Assembly (NCBI GenBank): GCA_937885815.1
Contig: CALABM010000185.1
Coordinates: 1 to 20,198, forward strand
Direction: 5' to 3'
Origin: an uncultured Verrucomicrobiales bacterium
GTDB taxonomy: Bacteria; Verrucomicrobiota; Verrucomicrobiia; Verrucomicrobiales; Akkermansiaceae
DNA: 20,198 nucleotides
This document shows, one piece after another, positions 14,085 through 20,198 of the stretch; the stretch's first letter is position 1, and the number at the start of each line of letters is the position of its first letter. The notes beneath the pieces were generated by a model. It made no database searches and was not told the origin of the DNA. It saw only the letters and a list, made by a program, of their open reading frames with translations. The position numbers were made by a program, and so were the translations under genes.

Positions 14085-14760
14085 TTCCATAGCGTTTCAG
14101 CTTTTCAATAATGCGCTCCCGCTTCTCAGCATGGTGCAAAATCTCTGCATCAGTTGCTGAAAGTGGGGGTAGATTCTCTTCTTGTGCTTTTTTGAGACCA
14201 TTTTTAAGAATGCTGTGTACAATAAGCGCCTCACTCACTTTTAATCCTTTTAGAATCTTGTACAGGGGGCTGTAGCCATCGAAGTCAATGTTATATTCCT
14301 GGAGTTTATCATAGATGCGGCGGTAATCTTCCAGAAATGCCTGTCGCTCATTTGGTTCCTGAGGCGTAACCGGGGCGAGGAGAGCCAGAATCTCATCCCA
14401 CTCCATGTCCTGTATGGCTGTGGCGATGGGGAGGTCCTTTCGAGTAAAGACATGTTCCGGCAGGAAACACAGCTCGTCCTGTGAGAGGCGGATGGGATAG
14501 CCTAATGGAGCTACATCTCCGGCTAGACGTATCGAAAACGATAATCTTAATATAATCTCTTTTTCCTTCTCCGTTAGAGTGTGGCGGAATAGTGACTTTC
14601 GACCGGCCAGGGGGAATTCTTTCGTAATCTGGGGAGTAAACGGATCAATGATGATACCTCCAAGTTTGTAGGGTTCCTCGCATCTGATGGGCGTTTCTTT
14701 CCGGCGGGGTGGTGAAGGCGGCAGTGAGTGGTCCGGGTTTGTTTCAGGGGTAATGGTCAT
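14068..14760 (-). CDS. Cytoplasmic protein of unknown function with divergent ankyrin-like segments
   Basis: 230 residues, no signal peptide, charged. I do not recognise a family. The C-terminal half carries segments resembling degenerate ankyrin repeats: LPIATAIQDMEWDEILALL (about 110-128), then DGYSPLYKILKGLKVSEALI and its following helix ending LKNG (161-188), then ILHHAEKRERIIEKLKRYG (207-225). A short motif recurs, YDKLQEYNID (150-159) and IEKLKRYGID (218-227), which may be repeat boundaries. The N-terminal 30 residues are Pro-rich and probably disordered. The gene has a weak promoter-like element just upstream and is followed after 21 bp by the 118-residue lipoprotein gene, which has its own promoter. 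The ankyrin reading is by eye and uncertain; that the ORF is a real gene is more secure. Confidence 0.7.
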   Translation of the reverse strand: MTITPETNPDHSLPPSPPRRKETPIRCEEPYKLGGIIIDPFTPQITKEFPLAGRKSLFRHTLTEKEKEIILRLSFSIRLAGDVAPLGYPIRLSQDELCFLPEHVFTRKDLPIATAIQDMEWDEILALLAPVTPQEPNERQAFLEDYRRIYDKLQEYNIDFDGYSPLYKILKGLKVSEALIVHSILKNGLKKAQEENLPPLSATDAEILHHAEKRERIIEKLKRYGIDIPE

Positions 14761-14766
14761 AGTGCC

Positions 14767-14794
14767 ACGTTAGCATATGTAGCAGTAAAGTCAA
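14767..14794 (-). promoter_or_regulatory. Possible promoter of the 230-residue gene
   Basis: Minus strand: -35 TTGACT (14789-14794), 16-bp spacer, weak -10 TAACGT (14767-14772), then 6 nt to the ATG at 14760. The -10 is poor, and the call leans on the geometry shared with the other promoters in the window. Confidence 0.4.
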
Positions 14795-14848
14795 GAGATG
14801 ATGTGATGTTTTTTATGAAAAAATTACTGTCATGATTGTTTTTTGTGA

Positions 14849-14876
14849 TTGACGTCAACAATGACTGTGATAGGCT
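14849..14876 (+). promoter_or_regulatory. Candidate rtcB promoter overlapping a TTGACGTCAA palindrome
   Basis: -35 TTGACG (14849-14854), 16-bp spacer, -10 TAGGCT (14871-14876, weak). The -35 lies within the perfect 10-bp palindrome TTGACGTCAA (14849-14858), a possible operator. The predicted start is near 14883, giving a leader of about 70-130 nt depending on the rtcB start. I saw no convincing sigma-54 element, the type used by E. coli rtcBA. Confidence 0.4.
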
Positions 14877-14881
14877 CAAAA

Positions 14882-14908
14882 TTACGCAAGGGGTGACGCC
14901 CTGCGTAA
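14882..14908 (+). promoter_or_regulatory. Stem-loop at the predicted 5' end of the rtcB transcript
   Basis: Arms TTACGCA (14882-14888) and TGCGTAA (14902-14908) pair perfectly. After a bulged A, GGG/CCC extends the stem around a GTGACG loop. It coincides with the predicted transcript start, so it could cap or stabilise the RNA or act as a control element. No T tract follows. I do not recognise a known riboswitch class. Confidence 0.5.
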
Positions 14909-14942
14909 ACTGTATCATTTGTAAACCCTGTGGAAGTAAATT

Positions 14943-14947
14943 GGAGG
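14943..14947 (+). promoter_or_regulatory. GGAGG Shine-Dalgarno upstream of rtcB
   Basis: The only strong Shine-Dalgarno motif found in front of a gene in this window. It sits 6 nt before the ATG at 14954 (in frame with rtcB, adding 20 residues) and 2 nt before the ATG at 14950 (a 16-codon ORF ending at 15000). Confidence 0.55.
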
Positions 14948-15013
14948 TAATGAATGACAGTCGCATTCTGTCGGGAGACAGAACACAGAAAACAACATAA
15001 CTATAATAATATC

Positions 15014-16231
15014 ATGAATCTAAAAATATATACCGATGAGGTAGATGAATTGGCGCGTAAACAGATTTCGCGCTTGTTGGCGCAACCTGCATTTGCTGAT
15101 GCCAAGGTGCGAATTATGCCGGATGTTCATGCCGGTAAGGGCTGCGTGATTGGGTTTACCGCGGATTTGGGAGACAAAGTTATCCCGAACATCGTAGGCG
15201 TGGATATTGGCTGCGGTATGCTCACCGTTAATCTGGGTAAACAGAAGCCGGATTTTGCCGCACTGGATGCCATCATGCACCGTGATATTCCGAGCGGTAT
15301 GGATGTGCACCGAGGAGCCGTGGAGCCATTTGAACCGTTTGATGCTTTGCGATGCCGCGAAGAGTTGGTTCATCATGAGCGCCTCCTGCGTTCTCTCGGC
15401 TCTCTTGGTGGTGGTAACCACTTTGTGGAGGTGGATGCGGATACGCAGGGTAACTACTATCTTGTCATCCATTCCGGTTCCCGAAATCTGGGTAAGCAGG
15501 TGTGCGATATTTATCAGCAAGTGGCGATTGACCGCCGTTCCGGCATCGGTGACCGCGGCCAGCTGGAGGCCTCCCTCATTGCGGAGCTGAAGGAGCAGGG
15601 CCGTCAGCGTGAGATTCAGGCTGCCATTAAAGACTTACGTAAGAAATGGAGCGCGCTGGAGCCGGATACGCCTGCTGACCTTTGCTACCTGGAGGGCGCA
15701 GACCGCGAGAATTATCTGCATGATATGAAAATCTGCCAGCTTTTTGCTTTGCGAAACCGTGAGGTGATGGCGGATATCATCATCCGTGGCCTCGGCTTGG
15801 ATGTGCAGGATATGTTCCATACCACGCATAACTATATTGACCACGAGAGCAATATCGTACGAAAGGGCGCCATCTCGGCCCGTGCCGGTGAGAAACTGCT
15901 CATTCCCATCAACATGCGTGATGGCTGCATTTACGGAACCGGTAAGGGTAATGATGACTGGAACCAGTCCGCACCTCACGGTGCTGGCCGAATCCTGAGC
16001 CGTACTCAGGCTTTGAAACAGCTTTCCCTTGAGGAATTTCAGGAGCAGATGAAGGGCATCTACACCACGTCCGTGACAAAGCGCACGCTGGACGAGTCCC
16101 CCATGGCGTACAAGGGGATGGACGCCATCCTGAAGCATATCGGCCCTACAGTAGATGTGGCGGATATTTTCAAACCGCTCTATAACTTCAAAGCTGAGGA
16201 AGCTGAGCCTCACTTTAAGAAGAAGCGTTAA
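15014..16231 (+). CDS. rtcB: RNA-splicing ligase RtcB
   Basis: GTP- and Mn-dependent ligase that joins RNA 2',3'-cyclic phosphate or 3'-phosphate ends to 5'-OH ends, used in RNA repair. From the ATG at 15014 it has 405 residues, and all conserved motifs are present (425-residue numbering from 14954): MPDVHAGKGCVIGF (55-68), VDIGCGM with Mn-ligand Cys87, GGGNHF (152-157), HSGSRNLG (173-180), HNYIDHE (292-298) and the guanylated His342 in PHGAGR. The start at 15014 is preferred because LKIYTDEVDE is the family N terminus and a TATAAT lies 6 nt upstream of the ATG, but 14954 has the better Shine-Dalgarno and cannot be excluded. No archease or RtcA gene is adjacent. A strong terminator follows. 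Confidence 0.95.
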   Translation: MNLKIYTDEVDELARKQISRLLAQPAFADAKVRIMPDVHAGKGCVIGFTADLGDKVIPNIVGVDIGCGMLTVNLGKQKPDFAALDAIMHRDIPSGMDVHRGAVEPFEPFDALRCREELVHHERLLRSLGSLGGGNHFVEVDADTQGNYYLVIHSGSRNLGKQVCDIYQQVAIDRRSGIGDRGQLEASLIAELKEQGRQREIQAAIKDLRKKWSALEPDTPADLCYLEGADRENYLHDMKICQLFALRNREVMADIIIRGLGLDVQDMFHTTHNYIDHESNIVRKGAISARAGEKLLIPINMRDGCIYGTGKGNDDWNQSAPHGAGRILSRTQALKQLSLEEFQEQMKGIYTTSVTKRTLDESPMAYKGMDAILKHIGPTVDVADIFKPLYNFKAEEAEPHFKKKR

Positions 16232-16238
16232 TACTCAT

Positions 16239-16276
16239 ACAAGCGGCTCCGAGTATGGAGCCGCTTGTTTATTTCT
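16239..16276 (+). terminator. Rho-independent terminator of rtcB
   Basis: A perfect 12-bp stem, ACAAGCGGCTCC (16239-16250) with GGAGCCGCTTGT (16257-16268), has loop GAGTAT and is followed by TTATTTCT. It starts 8 nt after the rtcB stop. Confidence 0.88.
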
Positions 16277-16359
16277 GCATTGGGGCAGTGGGCGCCGCCT
16301 GTGGAGCCCGGCACCGCTGATATAAACGCGCTTTTCCTGTCAGCTGGCGGAGTTTGTGC

Positions 16360-16388
16360 TTGCGTGCGCGCGGTCTCAGTAGTAAAAT
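16360..16388 (+). promoter_or_regulatory. metG promoter
   Basis: -35 TTGCGT (16360-16365), 17-bp spacer, -10 TAAAAT (16383-16388), then 9 nt (CAACGCGCT) to the ATG at 16398. This predicts a leaderless or 2-3 nt leader mRNA. I saw no T-box or other structured leader upstream. Confidence 0.7.
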
Positions 16389-16397
16389 CAACGCGCT

Positions 16398-18029
16398 ATG
16401 TTCTACATTACTACAGCAATTGATTATACGAATGGTTCACCCCACATCGGGCATGCTTATGAGAAGGTCCTTGCGGACGTATTGGCTCGTTGGCACCGAA
16501 TGTGCGGCGAGGAGACCTTCCTGCTGACAGGTGTAGACCAGCATGGTCAGAAGGTGCAGCAGAAGGCTGAGGAAGCCGGCATCTCTCCGCAGGAGTATGC
16601 CGATACTGTGACTAAGCGCTTCATCGCTCTCTGGGAGCGCCTCGGCATCAGCTATGATGGCTGGGCAGCCACTACGGACGCTCGTCACAAGGCCTGCGTG
16701 CAGAAAATCCTTACGAACCTGAAAGAGAAGGGCTGCCTGTACAAGAAGGCTTACAAGGGCTTCTACTCCGTGCGTCAGGAGCAGTTCCTCACGGACAAGG
16801 AGCGCGGCGAGGATGGCAACTTCGGCCCCGAGTGGGGGCAGGTGATTGAGCTGGAGGAGGAGAACTGGTCCTTCAACCTCCCGGCACACACCGCTTGGCT
16901 GCGTGAGTTCGTTACTACGCACCCTGAGTGTGTTACCCCGGATTTCCGCCGTCAGGACCTCCTGCAGGCTATCGACCGTGCTACGAATGACCTCTGCATT
17001 TCTCGCCCGAAGGACCGCCTCAGCTGGGGTATTCCGCTTCCCTTTGACCCGGATTTTGTGACCTATGTGTGGTTTGATGCTCTCATTAACTACATTTCCT
17101 TCGCCGGTTATCTGTCCGATGGTAATCCCACGCTGCCGGACTTCGCTAAGCTGTGGCCTGCCGCTTGTGAGGTGATTGGTAAGGATATTCTTGTGCCTGC
17201 CCACGGTATCTACTGGTTCTGCATGCTGCACGCCATGGGCTTCTCAGATGATGAGATGCCGCGCCTGCTTGTGCACGGCTGGCTGAACATCAAAGGCGAG
17301 AAGATGTCCAAGTCCCTCGGCAATATCGTGGATCCGAACGACCTCTGTGATGTGTTCGGCCCTGAGGCTGTGCGCTACTACTTGGTGCGTGACACCAAGA
17401 CCGGTTACGACAGCGACTACGATGCCGAGCGCATGAAGATGATTTACAACACCGAGCTTGCTAACGACCTCGGTAACCTCTGCAACCGCTCTCTTAACAT
17501 GTGCACCCGCTATTTGGGTGGTACTGTGACCATACCCGCCGAGCTCGCCGCTGATGAGCTTTCCGTTGCTCTCCGCCAGAACATGGCTGATACTGTTACC
17601 CGTTTCACGGAGTGCATGAACGCTTATAACACCTCCGAGGCTCTTGCCGCGCTGAATGCTCATGTGGGACAGTGTAATTCCTTCATTGAGAAGACCCAGC
17701 CCTTCATGCTTGCCAAGGATGAAACACGCGCAGCTGAGCTGCAGAGCGTGCTCGCTCACTTGCTTGAGAGCTGTGTGCAGGTTGGTTACCTCATCGGCTG
17801 TGTGCTGCCGGATGCCTCTGCCCGCATCCTCAGCCAGCTGCAGGTGGATGGTACTAAGCTCACGCCGCAGACGCTGAGCTGGGGCATCCTGAAGGATGGC
17901 CATCAGGTACAGGCTCCCAGCCCCGTCTTCCCGCGTATTCTCTCTGAAGAGGAGAAGCAGAAGATGGCTGAGAAGGCTGCCAAGGCCGCTGCTAAGGCTG
18001 CTCGTAAGGCCGCTGAACAGCAGAAGTAA
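16398..18029 (+). CDS. metG: Methionyl-tRNA synthetase
   Basis: Class I aminoacyl-tRNA synthetase charging tRNA-Met with methionine. 543 residues. The HIGH motif is in GSPHIGHAYEKVLADVLARW (near residue 17) and KMSKS is in GEKMSKSLGN (near 303). The connective domain after FYSVRQEQFLTDKE lacks the paired Cys knuckles seen in zinc-binding MetRS, placing it with the zinc-free, T. thermophilus-like short forms. The C-terminal EMAP/Trbp-like dimerisation domain is absent; the chain instead ends in a Lys/Ala-rich segment of about 28 residues (515-543) that should form a basic helix. A leaderless-type promoter precedes it and a strong terminator follows, so it is a single-gene unit. Confidence 0.97.
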   Translation: MFYITTAIDYTNGSPHIGHAYEKVLADVLARWHRMCGEETFLLTGVDQHGQKVQQKAEEAGISPQEYADTVTKRFIALWERLGISYDGWAATTDARHKACVQKILTNLKEKGCLYKKAYKGFYSVRQEQFLTDKERGEDGNFGPEWGQVIELEEENWSFNLPAHTAWLREFVTTHPECVTPDFRRQDLLQAIDRATNDLCISRPKDRLSWGIPLPFDPDFVTYVWFDALINYISFAGYLSDGNPTLPDFAKLWPAACEVIGKDILVPAHGIYWFCMLHAMGFSDDEMPRLLVHGWLNIKGEKMSKSLGNIVDPNDLCDVFGPEAVRYYLVRDTKTGYDSDYDAERMKMIYNTELANDLGNLCNRSLNMCTRYLGGTVTIPAELAADELSVALRQNMADTVTRFTECMNAYNTSEALAALNAHVGQCNSFIEKTQPFMLAKDETRAAELQSVLAHLLESCVQVGYLIGCVLPDASARILSQLQVDGTKLTPQTLSWGILKDGHQVQAPSPVFPRILSEEEKQKMAEKAAKAAAKAARKAAEQQK

Positions 18030-18050
18030 GCCTCCTTCCTTATAATCTTA

Positions 18051-18089
18051 AATCCCCGCTCCGATATGAATCGGAGCGGGGATTTTTTT
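18051..18089 (+). terminator. Rho-independent terminator of metG
   Basis: A perfect 15-bp stem (18051-18065 with 18070-18084) has a 4-nt ATGA loop and a run of seven T (18083-18089). It lies 21 bp after the metG stop. Confidence 0.93.
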
Positions 18090-18111
18090 GACCTACGCTA
18101 TAAGCGGAGGG

Positions 18112-18133
18112 ATAGGGGGCGAATGCCCCCTAT
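18112..18133 (-). terminator. Hairpin after the ankyrin gene, possible terminator without T tract
   Basis: A perfect 9-bp stem, ATAGGGGGC/GCCCCCTAT, with a 4-nt loop begins 4 nt past the ankyrin stop codon. No T run follows on the minus strand, so it may be a 3'-end stabiliser or a weak terminator. Confidence 0.5.
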
Positions 18134-18136
18134 AGG

Positions 18137-20198
18137 TTAACGAAGTTCTCGTACACTCTTGGCACCGGCTTCACGCAGCATGTTCACGCACTCGGTGTGG
18201 CCGTTTTCCGTGGCCCAGTCCAGTGCAGTTTTGTTATCACTGTCAATGAAGTTAATGTCGATACCGGGTACAGCCATCAGCATGCGCAGATTTTCGACAT
18301 GGCCGCGAATCGCGACAAAGATGATGGCGGTGTCACCGGTAGTGTTCGGCTTATTCACCTCAATGCCGGGGGCTGCAAGCAGAAGGCGAAGGCCTTCAGT
18401 ATTGCTGCGTACGCACACATTTGTGAGCGGAGTGTAACCATCTATGTCCGAGAAGGCGTTTACATCAGCTCCGGCGGCAATGAGCAGGCGGATGATATCG
18501 TTTCTGTCATTGTCCGCGGCGCTGCACAGGGTCTGATTGTAACGGCTGGGGGTAATGCCCATTTCTCTCAGCTGCTGCTGGGCTGCTGCATCACCATTAG
18601 CGGGAGCTGGTGTGCTATCCTCCGGAGCGGAGGTTCCTGCGCCTTGCAGAAGACGCACGCATTCGTAACTACCATGTTCTGTGGCAACATCGAGCGCGGT
18701 CTTGCCGCCGCGGTTTGGCAAGTTGACATCAATGCCGGGAGCCGCCAGGAGGAGGCTGAGACCTTCCGTGTTGTCTCTCAGACTGCAGTTGGTGAGCGGC
18801 GTCCAGCCATCAGAGCCATAGCAGTTTACATCAGCACCGGCTGCAATAAGGAGGCGGATGAGCTCGTTTCTGTCATTATCTGTGGCGTTGCAGAGGGTGT
18901 GATTGTAATGGGAGGGGGTAATTCCCATTTCTCTCAGTTTCTGCTGAGCTTCGGCATCACCATTAGCGGGGGCTGGTGTGTTATCCTCCACCGGAGCGAG
19001 GCCGCTGGCTGCACGCAGAAGATGCACGCACTCGGCACAGCCTTCTTCCGTGGCAATCTCAAGAGCGGAGCGTCCACTGCGGGTTCGCTTATTAATATCA
19101 ATGCCGGGAGCGGCCAGCAGGAGGCGCACACCTTCCGGATTTTCACTCAGGCAGCAGTTGGTGAGCGGTGTCCAGCCATCCTCACCATAGCAGTTTACGT
19201 CAGCGCCGGCTGCAATAAGGAGGCGGATGGCGTCGTTCTTGTCATTATCCGCGGCATCGCAGAGAGCCTGATTGTAACGGCTGGGGGTAATGCCCAAATC
19301 TCTCAGTTGCTGCTGAGCTTCGGGGTCACCATTAGCGGGGGCCGGTGTGTTATCCACAGGGAAGGAAGCCCCGGCCTCACGCAGGAGGCGTAAGCACTCA
19401 GCATTGCCTTTCTCCGTGGCAACATGCAGCGGAGAATCGCCGCTGCTGTTCGGTTTATTGATATCAATGCCGGGAGCGGCCAGCAGGATGCGTATGCCTT
19501 CAGCGTTGCCATACAGGCAGCAGTTGGTGAGCGGCGTCCAACCATCAGAGCCGACACTATTCACATCAGCCCCGGCTGCAACAAGGAGGCGGATGAGATC
19601 GTTCTTACGATTATCCGAGGCGTCGCAGAGGGCCTGATTGTAGCGGCTGGGGGTAATGCCCATGTCTCTCAGTTGCTGTTGGGCTTCGGCGTCACCATTA
19701 GCGGGAGCAGGTGTGTTATCCACAGGAACGGATGCCCCAGCTTCACGCAGGAGACGTACACACTCGAAGCTGCCTTTTTCCGTAGCAACCTGAACCGGTG
19801 TCTGGCCGCGTTCGTTCGGCTTGTTGACATCAATTCCGGGAGCCGCCAGTAGAATGCGCACACCTTCCGGGTTGTTACTCAGGCAGCAGTTGGTGAGCGG
19901 TGTCCAGCCGTCAGAGCCGTTGCAGTTTACATCAGCACCGGCCGCAACGAGGAGGCGGATGAGATTATTCCTGTCATTATCCGTGGCATTGCAGAGGGTC
20001 TGATTGTAAATGGAAGGGGTAATTCCCATTTCTCTCAGCTGCTGCTGAGCTTCAGCGTCACCATTAGCGGGGGCAGGTGTGTTATCCTCTGGAACGGTGA
20101 CACCGGCCTCACGAAGAATGCGCATGCACACATCATGGCCTCTTTCAGCGGCAATCTGAAGTGCTGTATTGCCGTTGCGATTCGGCTTGTTGACATCA
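18137..20198 (-). CDS. Ankyrin-repeat protein made of 122-residue tandem units, N terminus outside the window
   Basis: The frame is open from the stop at 18137 to the window edge, so the start lies beyond 20198; in-frame Met or GTG codons inside are not the true start. The visible 687 residues are a tandem array. Each unit of about 122 residues holds three ankyrin-type segments (GITPSxYNQ...LIRLLxAAGADVN; GWTPLTNCC...LLLAAPGIDVN; GxTPLxVATExGxxECVRLLREAGAS) and then a linker, xDNTPAPANGDxEAQQ. The last unit has an extra ankyrin segment (VAIRGHVENLRMLMAVPG) and ends in KSVRELR. Ankyrin arrays bind partner proteins; the target here is unknown. Any signal peptide would lie outside the window. 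A 9-bp hairpin follows the stop. Confidence 0.92.
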   Translation of the reverse strand, partial: DVNKPNRNGNTALQIAAERGHDVCMRILREAGVTVPEDNTPAPANGDAEAQQQLREMGITPSIYNQTLCNATDNDRNNLIRLLVAAGADVNCNGSDGWTPLTNCCLSNNPEGVRILLAAPGIDVNKPNERGQTPVQVATEKGSFECVRLLREAGASVPVDNTPAPANGDAEAQQQLRDMGITPSRYNQALCDASDNRKNDLIRLLVAAGADVNSVGSDGWTPLTNCCLYGNAEGIRILLAAPGIDINKPNSSGDSPLHVATEKGNAECLRLLREAGASFPVDNTPAPANGDPEAQQQLRDLGITPSRYNQALCDAADNDKNDAIRLLIAAGADVNCYGEDGWTPLTNCCLSENPEGVRLLLAAPGIDINKRTRSGRSALEIATEEGCAECVHLLRAASGLAPVEDNTPAPANGDAEAQQKLREMGITPSHYNHTLCNATDNDRNELIRLLIAAGADVNCYGSDGWTPLTNCSLRDNTEGLSLLLAAPGIDVNLPNRGGKTALDVATEHGSYECVRLLQGAGTSAPEDSTPAPANGDAAAQQQLREMGITPSRYNQTLCSAADNDRNDIIRLLIAAGADVNAFSDIDGYTPLTNVCVRSNTEGLRLLLAAPGIEVNKPNTTGDTAIIFVAIRGHVENLRMLMAVPGIDINFIDSDNKTALDWATENGHTECVNMLREAGAKSVRELR
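18225..20198 (-). repeat. Tandem DNA repeats of 366-369 bp inside the ankyrin gene
   Basis: The marker TCACCATTAG of the linker recurs at 18591, 18957, 19326, 19692 and 20058, giving periods of 366, 369, 366 and 366 bp. Long stretches are almost identical between units, so copy number could vary by recombination and short-read assembly could collapse units. Confidence 0.9.

Noticed and set aside
14761..14960. Known riboswitch or sigma-54 promoter upstream of rtcB
   Set aside because: The stem-loop did not match any riboswitch consensus I could recall, and no convincing GG-N10-GC element was seen.
18197..19393. 398-codon plus-strand ORF
   Set aside because: It is antisense to the ankyrin repeats; its length reflects the repeated, stop-poor opposite frame.
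18225..20198. CRISPR array
   Set aside because: Repeats are 366 bp, coding and in frame; there are no short direct repeats with unique spacers and no cas genes.

Overview
The window looks like chromosomal DNA of a Gram-negative, moderately GC-rich bacterium. Lipobox-bearing lipoproteins, a periplasmic FKBP isomerase, an L,D-transpeptidase-like enzyme and an Amidase_3 hydrolase point to a diderm envelope. The style (Pro/Ala-rich small lipoproteins, ankyrin proteins, very few Shine-Dalgarno sites) makes me think of Verrucomicrobiota, perhaps an Akkermansia relative, but this is a guess from memory. There is no transposase, integrase, phage gene or CRISPR array. Coding density is high and no stretch above about 300 bases lacks a gene or RNA.

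Layout. 1-156: two identical tRNA-Gly(GCC) genes read leftwards from a strong promoter. 322-2491 (minus): a secreted group made of an FKBP isomerase, an unknown exported protein and a YkuD-like protein. 2635-4440 (plus): lepA, converging with a small membrane protein (4437-4856, minus). 4945-5802 (plus): a patatin-like hydrolase. 5906-13533 (minus): a five-gene operon of two small lipoproteins, ruvB, an N-acetylmuramoyl-L-alanine amidase lipoprotein and a 1718-residue DUF4011/SF1 helicase/Vsr-like protein. 13690-14760 (minus): a third related small lipoprotein and a 230-residue protein with ankyrin-like segments. 15014-16231 (plus): rtcB behind a structured leader. 16398-18029 (plus): metG. 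18137 to the window end (minus): an ankyrin protein built from 122-residue tandem units, with its start outside the window.

The most striking pattern is in the promoters. Nearly every gene that begins a transcription unit has TTGnnn, 16-18 bp, TAnnnT-like hexamers placed so that the start codon lies only 6-11 nt after the -10 box. The mRNAs should therefore be leaderless or carry a leader of a few bases. Genes inside operons also lack a visible Shine-Dalgarno sequence. The exception is rtcB, which has a GGAGG motif, a possible 16-codon upstream ORF and two hairpins. A second point of interest is the operon placing a helicase-nuclease of a type reported in phage defence downstream of ruvB, a cell-wall amidase and two paralogous lipoproteins.
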